DNA of 64,000 nt, from assembly GCA_028690445.1 (NCBI GenBank), contig JAQVBE010000003.1, forward strand, positions 74,909 through 138,908, in the 5' to 3' direction. Each line of letters opens with the position of its first letter. Within the stretch, counting starts at the first letter, position 1. A program made the translations under genes and the position numbers. Below the pieces are notes generated by a model. It did not search any database. It was given only the letters and a program-made list of their open reading frames with translations, and had not been told where the DNA came from. The stretch comes from Aliarcobacter sp. (GTDB taxonomy: Bacteria; Campylobacterota; Campylobacteria; Campylobacterales; Arcobacteraceae). Below, piece after piece: positions 15,235 to 24,248 of the stretch.

Positions 15235-16473
15235 ATGAGTAAAAAAGATATTAAAAAAGTTGTGCTAGCTTACAGTGGTGGGCTTGATACTTCTATTATT
15301 TTAAAATGGCTTCAAGATGAATATAATGCAGAAGTTATCACTTTCACAGCTGATTTAGGTCAAGGTGAAGAAGTTGAACCTGCTCGAACTAAAGCAATAG
15401 CTTGTGGTATTAAACCTGAAAATGTATTTATATTAGATATTAAAGAAGAGTTCGTAAAAGATTATGTTTTCCCTATGTTTAGAGCAAATGCTATTTATGA
15501 GGGTGAATATTTACTTGGAACTTCAATTGCAAGACCTTTAATTGCAAAAAAATTAATTGATATTGCAAACCAAACTGGAGCAGATGCTGTTTCACATGGT
15601 GCAACTGGAAAAGGAAATGACCAAGTTAGATTTGAACTTGGAGCGTTAGCTTTAAGACCAGATATTAAAGTTATTGCACCTTGGAGAGAATGGGATTTAA
15701 ATTCAAGAGAAAGTTTACTTGAATATGCTAGAAAAAATGGAATTGAAATTGCTCAAAAACATGTTGATGAAAATGGAAATCCAAAAGCAAGTCCTTATTC
15801 TATGGATGCAAATCTTTTACATATTTCATATGAGGGATTACACTTAGAAAATCCAGCAAATGAGCCAGAAGAATCTATGTGGTTATGGACAACAGCCCCT
15901 GAAAAAGCTCCAGATGTTGAAGAATATTTAACTTTAACATACAAAAATGGAGATCCAATTGCATTAAATGGTGTTGAAATGTCACCAGCAACTTTACTTG
16001 CTAAATTAAATGAATATGGAAATAGAAATGGTATCGGAAGAGTTGATATTGTTGAAAATAGATATGTTGGAATGAAAGCAAGAGGTTGTTATGAAACTCC
16101 AGGTGGAACTATTTTATTAAAAGCTCACAGAGCAATTGAATCAATCACACTTGACAGAGAAGCTGCTCACTTAAAAGATGAGTTAATGCCAAGATATGCT
16201 AAGTTAATTTACCAAGGATATTGGTTCTCACCTGAGCGAGAAATGTTACAAGCTGCTATTGATGCAAGCCAAAAACATGTTGAAGGTAATGTAAAAATCA
16301 AACTTTACAAAGGAAATGTAACTGTTGTTGGAAGAGAATCTAAAAAATCTCTATACAACGATGCTTATTCAACTTTTGAAAAAGATGAAGTTTATAACCA
16401 AAAAGATGCAGAAGGATTTATTAGATTAAATGCTTTAAGATTTATCATTGCTGGTAAAAATCAAAATAGATAA
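15235..16473 (+). CDS. argG: Argininosuccinate synthase
   Basis: ArgG ligates citrulline and aspartate with ATP to form argininosuccinate in arginine biosynthesis. The 412-residue protein has the N-type ATP pyrophosphatase loop AYSGGLDTS (about residues 13-21), the [15 protein letters not shown] block, and the citrulline/aspartate-binding segments [17 protein letters not shown] and ETPGGTIL. Length is normal. The ATG at 15235 follows AGGATAAATTT. A strong terminator follows 27 bases after the stop, so it is monocistronic. Confidence 0.98.
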   Translation: MSKKDIKKVVLAYSGGLDTSIILKWLQDEYNAEVITFTADLGQGEEVEPARTKAIACGIKPENVFILDIKEEFVKDYVFPMFRANAIYEGEYLLGTSIARPLIAKKLIDIANQTGADAVSHGATGKGNDQVRFELGALALRPDIKVIAPWREWDLNSRESLLEYARKNGIEIAQKHVDENGNPKASPYSMDANLLHISYEGLHLENPANEPEESMWLWTTAPEKAPDVEEYLTLTYKNGDPIALNGVEMSPATLLAKLNEYGNRNGIGRVDIVENRYVGMKARGCYETPGGTILLKAHRAIESITLDREAAHLKDELMPRYAKLIYQGYWFSPEREMLQAAIDASQKHVEGNVKIKLYKGNVTVVGRESKKSLYNDAYSTFEKDEVYNQKDAEGFIRLNALRFIIAGKNQNR

Positions 16474-16500
16474 TAAATTTTATTAAATTATTGTAAAAAA

Positions 16501-16527
16501 GGTGGCTCTTTTGGGTCACCTTTTTTT
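16501..16527 (+). terminator. Intrinsic terminator of argG
   Basis: An 8-bp stem (GGTGGCTC with GGGTCACC, two G-T pairs, TTTT loop) at 16501-16520 is followed by seven T residues. It is the clearest Rho-independent terminator on the plus strand here. Confidence 0.9.
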
Positions 16528-16583
16528 ATTGCTACTTTTTATTGATATAATATTTTAAAGAAATAAAGCTAAGGAGAAAAGCT

Positions 16584-17084
16584 GTGATTTTAAAATTTAA
16601 AGAGTTTTACCCAAATATTCACCCAAGTGCTTGGATTGCACCAAGTGCCGATTTAATAGGAAATATTGAGATAGGCGAAGATTCATCTGTTTGGTTTGGT
16701 TGTGTAATTAGATCTGATATAAATGAAGTTAGAATTGGTAAAAATACAAATATTCAAGACTTATCTTGTATTCATACAGATACAAACTCAAAAACAATTA
16801 TTGGTGATAATGTAACAATCGGACATAAAGTTATGCTTCATGGCTGTAAAATTGAAGATAATTGTTTAATAGGAATGAGTGCAACTATTCTTGATGGTGC
16901 TGTTATTGGTGAAGGAAGTATCGTTGGGGCAAATTCACTTGTAACTGCTGGAAAAGTATTTCCTCCAAGAAGTATGATTATGGGAAGCCCTGCTAAAGTT
17001 GTAAAAGAATTAACCCAAGAAGATGTAGATAAATTAATAGCTCACGCAGCTCATTATGTAGAGTATAAAAATGATTATAGATAA
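16584..17084 (+). CDS. Gamma-class carbonic anhydrase-family protein
   Basis: This 166-residue left-handed beta-helix (hexapeptide repeat) protein belongs to the gamma-carbonic anhydrase/CamH/YrdA group. The three metal-binding histidines are present: His64 in SCIHTD, His81 in TIGHK and His86 in MLHGC. Many stand-alone members of this group have weak or no measured anhydrase activity, so the reaction (CO2 hydration) is likely but not certain. The start is GTG at 16584, preceded by AAGGAG at 16571-16576. It lies alone between the argG terminator and a bidirectional terminator. Confidence 0.9.
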   Translation: MILKFKEFYPNIHPSAWIAPSADLIGNIEIGEDSSVWFGCVIRSDINEVRIGKNTNIQDLSCIHTDTNSKTIIGDNVTIGHKVMLHGCKIEDNCLIGMSATILDGAVIGEGSIVGANSLVTAGKVFPPRSMIMGSPAKVVKELTQEDVDKLIAHAAHYVEYKNDYR

Positions 17085-17109
17085 ATAATAGGTTTTTAAA
17101 CCTATTATT
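17084..17109. terminator. Bidirectional terminator between carbonic anhydrase and trkA-like genes
   Basis: Arms AATAATAGGTTT (17084-17095) and AAACCTATTATT (17098-17109) pair perfectly between two convergent genes, directly after both stop codons, with T-rich flanks in each direction. Confidence 0.75.
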
Positions 17110-17757
17110 TTATATTTGTTTATAGAACTCTTTAATATATTTTGATTCACCTAAAAAAACCAATAAATCATCTTTTTTTACTTGATAAAATGGATCAATT
17201 TGCATACTCCAAATACCTCCTATTTTATATGAAATAATTTTTAGATTTTTAAATTCTGATTCAATTTCAGAGATTTTTTTATATATGAAATTATCAGTAG
17301 CTACAAATTTTACCATTTTTATAGTATTACTAACATCTATTTCTTCAACTGTCATATTATCAATAAGTTTTTTCACAAGCATTCTTCCTGCGATTTTTTC
17401 AGGGTAAATAACTTTAAAAGCCCCTATTTTCGTCAAAATTTCACCATGTGTTGAATTTATAGCTTTTGCAATAATTGTTTTATTATTTAAATCTTTTAAA
17501 GCCATTACAGTTAAAATACTAGCTTCTATATTTTCACCAATACTTACAATTACTGTATTTAAATTATAAATTCCAATTTCTTCTAAAGCTGCTTTACTTG
17601 TACTATCAATTATATAAGCATTATCTACATACTCACTTATTTCTTGTACTTTTTTTTCATCATTATCAGCTGCAATTACTTTTACATCTAATCTTGATAA
17701 ACTTTTTGCAATATAAAATCCAAATTTTCCTAAACCAATAACAGCTACTGTTTTCAT
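17110..17757 (-). CDS. TrkA/KtrA-type potassium uptake regulatory subunit
   Basis: This 215-residue cytosolic protein gates the membrane subunit of a K+ channel-like transporter. It has one RCK/TrkA-N domain with the nucleotide-binding loop GLGKFGFYIAKSL (residues 7-19) and an acidic residue at the end of strand beta-2 (ADNDEKK) that binds the ribose of NAD or ATP, then a TrkA-C domain from about residue 130. The single RCK unit fits KtrA rather than the double-domain TrkA. It overlaps the KtrB/TrkH-like gene by 4 bases (ATGA), and the pair follows a two-component system. Confidence 0.9.
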   Translation of the reverse strand: MKTVAVIGLGKFGFYIAKSLSRLDVKVIAADNDEKKVQEISEYVDNAYIIDSTSKAALEEIGIYNLNTVIVSIGENIEASILTVMALKDLNNKTIIAKAINSTHGEILTKIGAFKVIYPEKIAGRMLVKKLIDNMTVEEIDVSNTIKMVKFVATDNFIYKKISEIESEFKNLKIISYKIGGIWSMQIDPFYQVKKDDLLVFLGESKYIKEFYKQI

Positions 17758-19079
17758 ATTATAATCTTTCCTACTGGGTATTTAAAATGTTTTGTTTTTG
17801 CTTTTCCAACTAAAATTAATCCAAAAGCAAATACACCTAATCTTCCTGCTATCATTAAAATAATTATGATACTTTTTCCAAATGTATCAAATTGTTGTGA
17901 TAAACTCAAAATATCTCCATTTCCAGTTGATACTCCAACTGTTCCAAAAGCTGAAACTACTTCAAATAAAATCTTTATAAATGGGAAGTTTTGTGTTTCA
18001 ACCAAAATCAAAACAGCAAAAAGTACAAAAAATGAAGAAGAAATAATAATTGCTAAAGCCTTATTTATCACTTTTTGTTCTATTCTTCTTTTAAAAATAC
18101 TTGGTTCTTGATTACTTTGTTTTAAAATATAAACTACAGTAATCATTAAAATAGCTACAGTAGTAATTTTCATACCACCTGCAGTACTTCCTTGCCCTGC
18201 TCCTATCATCATAAATAAAGTTGAGAAAAATAATGATGAATCTTTTAATGAAGCTAAATCAATACTATTAAATCCTGCTGTTCTAAAATTTACTGATAGA
18301 AAGAAAGCATTTAATATTTTGTCATAAAAACTCAATTCTCCAAAGGTTTTTGGATTATCCCACTCTATTGATAAAAATAAAACCATACCAGCTAATATTA
18401 AAACAATTGTTCCATAAATCATAATTCTAGTGTGAATAGTAAATCTTTTTGAGAATTTTCTATTTTCATAAATTTCAATTAAAACAAAATATCCCAAACC
18501 ACCTAAAATTATTAAAAAACAAATAGTAACTAAAGAAATCGTATCACTTTTATATCCTATTAAACCATCAGTAAAAAGTGAAAATCCTGCATTATTAAAA
18601 GCACTTATACTATGAAATATTCCAAACCAAAGAGCATCAACAAATTCATATTTTTCTAAAAACTGAATTGTTAAAATAATTGCTCCAACAAATTCTATAA
18701 AGAATACAAAGGATAAAATCCTTTTCGCAAGTCCTCCAACATGAAGGCTTGGTAAATCTAAAGATTGTTTCATTGCTATTTTTTCATCAATATTTAATTT
18801 TTGTTTAATAAATACAAAAAAAATTATTACCAAAGACATATACCCAATTCCACCAATTTGAATAAGAGCCAAAATAATAAATTCTCCTAAAAAAGTAAAG
18901 TTTTCAGAAGTACTTGTGACAATTAATCCAGTAACACTCGTGGCACTTGCCGCTGTAAAAAGAGCATCTATGAATTTAAGTTCACCTATATGACAAATAG
19001 GTAAACTTAAAAATATAGCTCCAAAAAAGATTATTACTACATAACCTAAAAATATTGATCTTACATATTTATGTTCCAT
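17754..19079 (-). CDS. TrkH/KtrB-type potassium transporter membrane subunit
   Basis: This 441-residue membrane protein has four M1-P-M2 repeats with the filter glycines recognisable in SVTGLI, NNAGFS, RTAGFN and GTVGVST. These line the K+ selectivity filter of the Trk/Ktr/HKT superfamily. I place the start at the ATG at 19077-19079 (MEHKYVRS), which has AGGAAAAG just upstream. A longer in-frame start at 19121 would overlap the response regulator and lacks conserved sequence. The gap to the response regulator is then 7 bases, and the operon is kinase, regulator, KtrB, KtrA. Confidence 0.93.
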   Translation of the reverse strand: MEHKYVRSIFLGYVVIIFFGAIFLSLPICHIGELKFIDALFTAASATSVTGLIVTSTSENFTFLGEFIILALIQIGGIGYMSLVIIFFVFIKQKLNIDEKIAMKQSLDLPSLHVGGLAKRILSFVFFIEFVGAIILTIQFLEKYEFVDALWFGIFHSISAFNNAGFSLFTDGLIGYKSDTISLVTICFLIILGGLGYFVLIEIYENRKFSKRFTIHTRIMIYGTIVLILAGMVLFLSIEWDNPKTFGELSFYDKILNAFFLSVNFRTAGFNSIDLASLKDSSLFFSTLFMMIGAGQGSTAGGMKITTVAILMITVVYILKQSNQEPSIFKRRIEQKVINKALAIIISSSFFVLFAVLILVETQNFPFIKILFEVVSAFGTVGVSTGNGDILSLSQQFDTFGKSIIIILMIAGRLGVFAFGLILVGKAKTKHFKYPVGKIII

Positions 19080-19086
19080 GCTTTTC

Positions 19087-19788
19087 CTATAATTCTTGAT
19101 TACAAGAAAATCTATAACCAATACCTGATTCTGTTTTTATATATTTTGGTCTTGTAGAATTTTCTTCAATCTTTTTTCTAAGTGTATTTACATAAGTTCG
19201 CAAATATTGCATCTCATTTTGATAACCTGTCCCCCAAACTTCTTGAAGTATTTGTTTATGAGTTAAAGTTTTATTTGTATGCAACATAAAATATTTCAGT
19301 AATTCATACTCTATTGGAGTTAGTTTTAGTTTTTCAGACTTTAAAAATATATCTCTTGAAGTAATATCAAGTTCTAATTCATTACAAACAAATTTACTAG
19401 TCATATCATCATTAATATTATTAATTTTTCTTCTTAGATTTGCTCTAATTCTTGCAAGTAATTCATTCACAGAAAAAGGTTTTGTAATATAATCATCAGC
19501 TCCTGCATCTAAAGCTGCAACTATTTCTTTTTCATCATGTCTTGCTGTTAAAACAATAATTGGAAGTTTAGAAATCTCTCTTATTTGTTTTATCAAATCC
19601 TTTCCATCTCCATCACTTAAACCTAAATCCACTATTAATAAATCAGGATTATGGCTCAAAAACATCATTAAAGCATTTTTTTTACTTTCACTTGAAATAT
19701 AATTAAATTCATACTCTTTAAAAGTAATTTCTAATAATTTTTTAACAGATAAATCATCTTCTATTATATGTATTAAATATTGTTTCAT
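19087..19788 (-). CDS. KdpE-like OmpR-family response regulator
   Basis: A 233-residue DNA-binding response regulator. The receiver domain has acidic residues at 10-12, the phospho-acceptor Asp54 (LIVDLGLSDGDG), a LTARHD switch segment and Lys in ITKPFSVNELLARI near residue 103. A winged-helix Trans_reg_C domain starts near residue 130 with LTPIEYELLKYFM and ends RTYVNTLRKKI and GIGYRF, closely following KdpE. Its ATG overlaps the kinase stop by 4 bases. It most likely controls the downstream potassium uptake genes; I see no kdpFABC in the window. Confidence 0.92.
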   Translation of the reverse strand: MKQYLIHIIEDDLSVKKLLEITFKEYEFNYISSESKKNALMMFLSHNPDLLIVDLGLSDGDGKDLIKQIREISKLPIIVLTARHDEKEIVAALDAGADDYITKPFSVNELLARIRANLRRKINNINDDMTSKFVCNELELDITSRDIFLKSEKLKLTPIEYELLKYFMLHTNKTLTHKQILQEVWGTGYQNEMQYLRTYVNTLRKKIEENSTRPKYIKTESGIGYRFSCNQEL

Positions 19789-20816
19789 AATAATTTTGCT
19801 CTCTTTACAATTGGTAACTCTACTTCTATCAAAATACCATTATGTTCAGGAATTGCTTTAATATCACCACTGTGAAGTTTAACAATACTTTTACAAATAG
19901 CTAAACCTATTCCACTTCCTGAAATGTCATTTGTATCTTCAAATCTATAAAACTTATCAAAAATATTTTTTATTTTCTTTTTATCGATATATTCTGTTTC
20001 ATTAAAAATTTTGATTCTTATGAAATTGTTTAGATTTAATATTTCAAAATAGATTTTTGTATCAGCTTTTGAGTACTTAAAAGCATTATCAAATAAATTA
20101 ACAATTAGTTGAGTCAAAAGAGTATTATCACCCCAAAATAGGCTAAGTTCATCAATTTTTAAATCAAGCTTTTCTTCACTTTGTATTTGCGAAAATTCAT
20201 TTAAAGCAACGCCTACAATATCTTCAAAATCACACCACTCAAGTTTTAAATCAATTTTTCCATTTGATAATCTTGTGCTATCTAAAATATTTGTTATTAG
20301 CCTTTTCATTCTATGTGAAGCATAATTTATATCTTCATAAAGATTATATTTGCTTTTTTCATCAAGATTATCATTTGACAATATTAAATTTATACTTCCA
20401 TGAATTGTAGAAAGTGGAGTTCTTAAATCATGGGAAATAATATGTAATAAACTTTCTCTTATTTCATTTTGTTTTGTTTGAGTATTTAAATTTTTTGCTT
20501 GAATTGTTATAATCCAACCAACAATTCCAAATATAAAAAAACTCCAAACATAAAGCTCATTATGAACAGAAAAACTATAAAGTGGTGGAATATATAAAAA
20601 ACTTAAGAGAATAACACTTAATAAGGTCATAAATAAAGTTGCTTTAATATTTCCATGAATTGCCACAACAATTACAGGAATAATATGGATTAGTGTAATA
20701 TTTATAATGGCTAAAGAACTTCTAAAAATATAACTAATCAATGTAATTATTAATAATATTCCCAAAGCTTTTAATATGTAGTTATACTGTTTATATTTAA
20801 TTAAAAGATTTTGCAT
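19785..20816 (-). CDS. KdpD-like sensor histidine kinase lacking the N-terminal KdpD and USP domains
   Basis: This 343-residue kinase begins directly with a four-helix DUF4118 membrane module (about residues 17-105), the membrane part of KdpD. It continues into a HisKA/HATPase core: H-box LLHIISHDLRTPL with His129, N-box LIVNLFDNAFKYS, and G-box GSGIGLAICKSI. Full KdpD (about 890 residues) has a cytoplasmic KdpD domain and a universal stress domain ahead of this module; here they are absent. It is the first gene of the operon with the KdpE-like regulator and the Ktr pair, so it probably senses K+ or membrane state for that transporter. Confidence 0.9.
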   Translation of the reverse strand: MQNLLIKYKQYNYILKALGILLIITLISYIFRSSLAIINITLIHIIPVIVVAIHGNIKATLFMTLLSVILLSFLYIPPLYSFSVHNELYVWSFFIFGIVGWIITIQAKNLNTQTKQNEIRESLLHIISHDLRTPLSTIHGSINLILSNDNLDEKSKYNLYEDINYASHRMKRLITNILDSTRLSNGKIDLKLEWCDFEDIVGVALNEFSQIQSEEKLDLKIDELSLFWGDNTLLTQLIVNLFDNAFKYSKADTKIYFEILNLNNFIRIKIFNETEYIDKKKIKNIFDKFYRFEDTNDISGSGIGLAICKSIVKLHSGDIKAIPEHNGILIEVELPIVKRAKLL

Positions 20817-20972
20817 ATCAGGCTTTTATTATCAAAATCAAAGTCAATATACATAAAATATATTAGAAGTGGACATCATACTCTCCTATGAGATATTATG
20901 TCCATTATATTAGAAGTTTTGTAAAAACAGTATCAAAATTTTAAAAATAGTATCAAAATTTTATAAAGATAG

Positions 20973-21899
20973 TTATTTATTTTTATTATATTCTTCTTTT
21001 AGTTTAGAATATAAATCATCAAAACCTACATCATCCATTTTTTCTAATAAATCAACCATTACAACATTATCTTCATTTCCATTCCAAACTTTGATGTAAT
21101 GTCCTTCTTTATATCCATTATCTTGTCTAAATTGATTTAAACAATTTTTACCAATATAAAGTTTTTGTAACCACATAAAAGATAATCCAGAAATTTTACA
21201 ACATCTAAAGAATTGGTCAATAAATCTTTCAATTCCACTAAATGAAGGCATATTTCCCGTATCAATTGCAAGTGAAATATAAGATAATTTTTCAGCTTCA
21301 TTTACCATAAGTTTTACATCAATATCTGTTGATACTTCATAAATACAATGTGTATTTACTAAAGAAACGGCCTTTGGAACATTCGTTTCTTGTAAAATAT
21401 AAGACATTAAAAAATGCCAAATATCAACAAGTTCAACATTAATATTATTCATATCAGGTTCAGAGTTAATATTTTTCCAATGTTTCCAAGGAGTTGATTC
21501 AATAAGTTCTGCAACTTCCATATGAATACACCTAAGCCAATTTATCTCTTTTCCAAACTTAGTTACACCTAATTCCCAATTATTACCATTTGTAGAATCA
21601 TTTAGCTTTTTTTGTAATAAAAACATTTCTTCAAGTTTGTAGGGAAATGAAGAAACTTCTTCAAGAAGTGAAGCTAAAGGTAAACATTCTTCTATTACAT
21701 TATCTAAAGCAGAATTTGTTACTAATAACTCTTTTTCACCTTTTAATATATGTAAAATCAATGAAACTAAATAAGGAATTTCATTTTTTTCTTCCCAACT
21801 TAAAACATCATCTGATGTAACACCCGCATATTGCATAAAATCTTCAATACTTCTAAAACCCAATGACCTAATATTTTCTTTAAAATCTTTATATAACAA
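20973..21899 (-). CDS. dut: Dimeric all-alpha dUTPase with an extra N-terminal domain
   Basis: This enzyme hydrolyses dUTP to dUMP and pyrophosphate, keeping uracil out of DNA and feeding thymidylate synthesis. The C-terminal 220 residues align with the Campylobacter dUTPase: LLQKKLNDSTNGNNWE near residue 92, the metal-binding MEVAELIESTPWKHWK helix, VELVDIWHFLMSYIL, and the YIGKNCLNQFRQDNGYKEG block. Ahead of this lies an extra segment of about 85 residues beginning MLYKDFKENIRSLGFRS; residues 16-40 look like a helix-turn-helix (SIEDFMQYAGVTSDDVLSW). Campylobacter enzymes are about 230 residues, this one 308. It is last in the recR operon, 8 bases after the kinase gene. Confidence 0.9.
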   Translation of the reverse strand: MLYKDFKENIRSLGFRSIEDFMQYAGVTSDDVLSWEEKNEIPYLVSLILHILKGEKELLVTNSALDNVIEECLPLASLLEEVSSFPYKLEEMFLLQKKLNDSTNGNNWELGVTKFGKEINWLRCIHMEVAELIESTPWKHWKNINSEPDMNNINVELVDIWHFLMSYILQETNVPKAVSLVNTHCIYEVSTDIDVKLMVNEAEKLSYISLAIDTGNMPSFSGIERFIDQFFRCCKISGLSFMWLQKLYIGKNCLNQFRQDNGYKEGHYIKVWNGNEDNVVMVDLLEKMDDVGFDDLYSKLKEEYNKNK

Positions 21900-21907
21900 A
21901 CTAACTC

Positions 21908-23395
21908 CTATTTTAATGGTAATTTTATTATGAATTTTGTTCCAAAATCTGTATTATATACATTTATTTTCCCACCACTATGTTCTTCTATAATAGTTTT
22001 ACTCATATATAATCCTAATCCTGTTCCGTTTTTATTACTTTTTGTTGAAAAATATGGGTCAAATATTTTACTAATAACTAAATCTTTTATTCCACCTGCA
22101 TTATCTTCAAACTCAATAAACAAACTATCATTTTTTTCATAAGTATTAATAGTTATAACTCTATTTTCAATATTTTTTTCAATCATTGCATCTGAAGAAT
22201 TTTTTGCCAAATTTATAAAAACTTGAACTATTTCATTTAAATATATTTCTAAACTTGAAGTTGAACTATTTTGATAGTTTATTTTAATAGAATTTAGTTT
22301 AAATGAATATGCTAAAAAATCCATAGATTTTTCAATAACATCTTTTATATAAACTCTCTCTTTTTTCTTATTTGGTTTAAAATAATCTCTAAAATCATCT
22401 ATTGTTTTTGACATATAATCAAGCTGAGAACCAACTTGTGAAACTACATCTTCAAGTAATTCATCTGAAATCTGCCCATCAACCATTTTTATCAAAGGTA
22501 ATTTTTGAATCAAAATAGAAACAGCTTGTAAAGGTTGTCTCCATTGATGGGCAATCATACTTATCATTTCACCCATTGCTGCCGATTTTGATTGTTCTAC
22601 CAATAAATTTTGTTGATTTTTTAGTTCAATTTGAGAAGTAATATCTTCTCCTATTGCATCATAACTTATAATATTCCCAATATTGTCGAAATTCGGATGA
22701 ATTGTAGTTTTCACCCAATAAACATCCCCATTTCTTTTACTATTTTGAATTTCACCTTGCCACATATTACCTGTTTTTATAGTTTTCCATAAATCTTCAA
22801 AAACCTTTTTTGACATATCAGGATGTCTTAAAACATTATGTGTTTTTCCAATTAATTCAAAAGCTTCATAACCTGAAACTTTACAAAATGCACTTGAAAC
22901 GCTTATTATTATGCCATTTATATCAGTTCTTGACATAATTACATATTTATCAACTATATCAATAGATTTATTTAAAGCACTTTCTATTTGAGCTATTGAT
23001 TTCGAATAAATATCTAAAATACCAGAAAAAATTCCTTCAAAATAAAAAACTATTTTTTCTATTAATTCTTTTGATTGAATATTCGATTCAAAAGCAAAAT
23101 CAATTAATGCACTTTTAAAACAAGAACATAACAAAAAAAGCTCACTTGATTTCATATTTTGTTTTTTCAAATATTTTATAAAGTCCATAATAACAACAGA
23201 ATTTTCAACTTTTTCTTGATTTCTTACAACTTGAATATAGTGTTCAATAACGCCAAAAGCATATCTTTTAATAAATAAATCTTTATCAATAGAATAATCA
23301 TTTATTATTTTCATAACAGTAGGTGAACTTATCCAAGTTCGAATAATTGATATTTTATCTTTTTCTATTCTTTCTATAAAATTATCTATTTGCAT
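21908..23395 (-). CDS. Soluble PAS-domain sensor histidine kinase
   Basis: A 495-residue kinase without membrane helices, so a cytoplasmic sensor. Residues 1-150 form an all-helical domain that could be globin- or RsbR-like. A PAS domain spans about 160-270 (YEAFELIGKTHNVLRHPDMS), followed by a PAC-like segment (DAIGEDIT). The H-box is MGEMISMIAHQWRQPLQ with the phospho-accepting His near residue 286. The HATPase has the N-box INLAKNSSDAMI, FEDNAGGI and the G-box GTGLGLYMSKTIIEEH. The AHQWRQPL form is common in Campylobacterota kinases. No response regulator is adjacent. It sits between the small cysteine protein and dut in the recR operon. Confidence 0.9.
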   Translation of the reverse strand: MQIDNFIERIEKDKISIIRTWISSPTVMKIINDYSIDKDLFIKRYAFGVIEHYIQVVRNQEKVENSVVIMDFIKYLKKQNMKSSELFLLCSCFKSALIDFAFESNIQSKELIEKIVFYFEGIFSGILDIYSKSIAQIESALNKSIDIVDKYVIMSRTDINGIIISVSSAFCKVSGYEAFELIGKTHNVLRHPDMSKKVFEDLWKTIKTGNMWQGEIQNSKRNGDVYWVKTTIHPNFDNIGNIISYDAIGEDITSQIELKNQQNLLVEQSKSAAMGEMISMIAHQWRQPLQAVSILIQKLPLIKMVDGQISDELLEDVVSQVGSQLDYMSKTIDDFRDYFKPNKKKERVYIKDVIEKSMDFLAYSFKLNSIKINYQNSSTSSLEIYLNEIVQVFINLAKNSSDAMIEKNIENRVITINTYEKNDSLFIEFEDNAGGIKDLVISKIFDPYFSTKSNKNGTGLGLYMSKTIIEEHSGGKINVYNTDFGTKFIIKLPLK

Positions 23396-23400
23396 AATTC

Positions 23401-23577
23401 CTACTGTTTTTTGTTTTTTTCTACAAAAAAATTACAAGCTTGACCACTTGAATTTTTTACTACAATTGAAGGAAGATATTTTGATTTAAATCCATAAGAT
23501 TTACAACCATGAGGTTGTCCAACTTCCCAAGTTACAAAATAATAAATACATTTTTGACAAGCTATTCTTTTTTCCAT
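23401..23577 (-). CDS. Small cysteine-containing protein (58 aa) in the recR operon
   Basis: This short reading frame starts at ATG 23575-23577 and stops at 23401-23403, five bases before the kinase start. It encodes a soluble protein beginning MEKRIACQKCIYYFVTWEVG, with a CxxC pair at residues 7 and 10, Cys25 in PHGCKSYGF and Cys48 in GQACNFF. The four cysteines could bind a metal such as zinc. It lies 15 bases after recR on the same strand and fills what would otherwise be a 197-base gap. I do not recognise a named family. The tight fit between two genes and the ordered cysteines support a real gene. Confidence 0.75.
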   Translation of the reverse strand: MEKRIACQKCIYYFVTWEVGQPHGCKSYGFKSKYLPSIVVKNSSGQACNFFVEKNKKQ

Positions 23578-23592
23578 ATTCTTATTCTAATT

Positions 23593-24165
23593 TTAAATTT
23601 CAACTTTACTTTGTATAGCTTTTGAAAGAGATAAAATATCTACATTTTCTAAACTAACTCCCGTTGGTACACCCTGAGCAATTTTTGTAAACTTTATATT
23701 ATGATTTTTTAATTTATCTTCAATAAATAAAATAAATGCATCATTTGCAATAGATGGAGTTATTGCAAATAATATATTTTCAACTTCATTATCATCTATA
23801 AATTTATGCAAAGAATCCAACACCTCTTGATCCAACTCATCAATAACAAAATATTTTCCATCAAATTGTCTTGAATCTTCAATTACAAAAATATCTTTAG
23901 CACTTTGAACAATACAAAGTTTTGTATTATCCCTTGATTCATCTAAACAAAATTCACAAATCTCATGTTCACTCATAGAACCACAACGAACACACTTAGT
24001 AATATTTTTAAGTGCACTCTCAATACTATGGGCAATTTTAATCCCACAATAATTATCATTCATAACAATGTGATATGCAAGTCTAAGAGCTGATTTTTTG
24101 CCAATAGTAGGTAAAGATTCAAATGCTTCAACAAGTTCGTAAAATTTTTCTAATCCTTTATTCAT
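23593..24165 (-). CDS. recR: Recombination mediator protein RecR
   Basis: RecR works with RecO and RecF to load RecA onto gapped DNA. The protein has an N-terminal helix-hairpin-helix (AFESLPTIGKKSALRLAYHI), a four-cysteine zinc finger (CVRCGSMSEHEICEFC) and a Toprim domain (LCIVQSAKDIFVIED, then VLDSLHKFI). I place the start at ATG 24163-24165 (190 residues), which aligns with RecR from other bacteria. A TTG 27 bases upstream adds non-conserved residues. No Shine-Dalgarno lies before this ATG, but TATAAT is 8 bases upstream, so the mRNA may be leaderless. It heads the operon with the Cys protein, kinase and dut. Confidence 0.96.
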   Translation of the reverse strand: MNKGLEKFYELVEAFESLPTIGKKSALRLAYHIVMNDNYCGIKIAHSIESALKNITKCVRCGSMSEHEICEFCLDESRDNTKLCIVQSAKDIFVIEDSRQFDGKYFVIDELDQEVLDSLHKFIDDNEVENILFAITPSIANDAFILFIEDKLKNHNIKFTKIAQGVPTGVSLENVDILSLSKAIQSKVEI

Positions 24166-24248
24166 AATTAAATTATATCTAAGATTTATCAATTTTTAGA
24201 TAAAATCGCGTCTTACATAAATTCAAATATTTTTTAAGGAGATAAAAC

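Noticed and set aside
17754..19121. Longer start of the KtrB-like gene at 19121
   Set aside because: It would overlap the response regulator gene. The ATG at 19079 has a good ribosome site and opens the conserved sequence.
23593..24192. TTG start of recR at 24192
   Set aside because: It adds nine non-conserved residues; the ATG at 24165 matches RecR N-termini.
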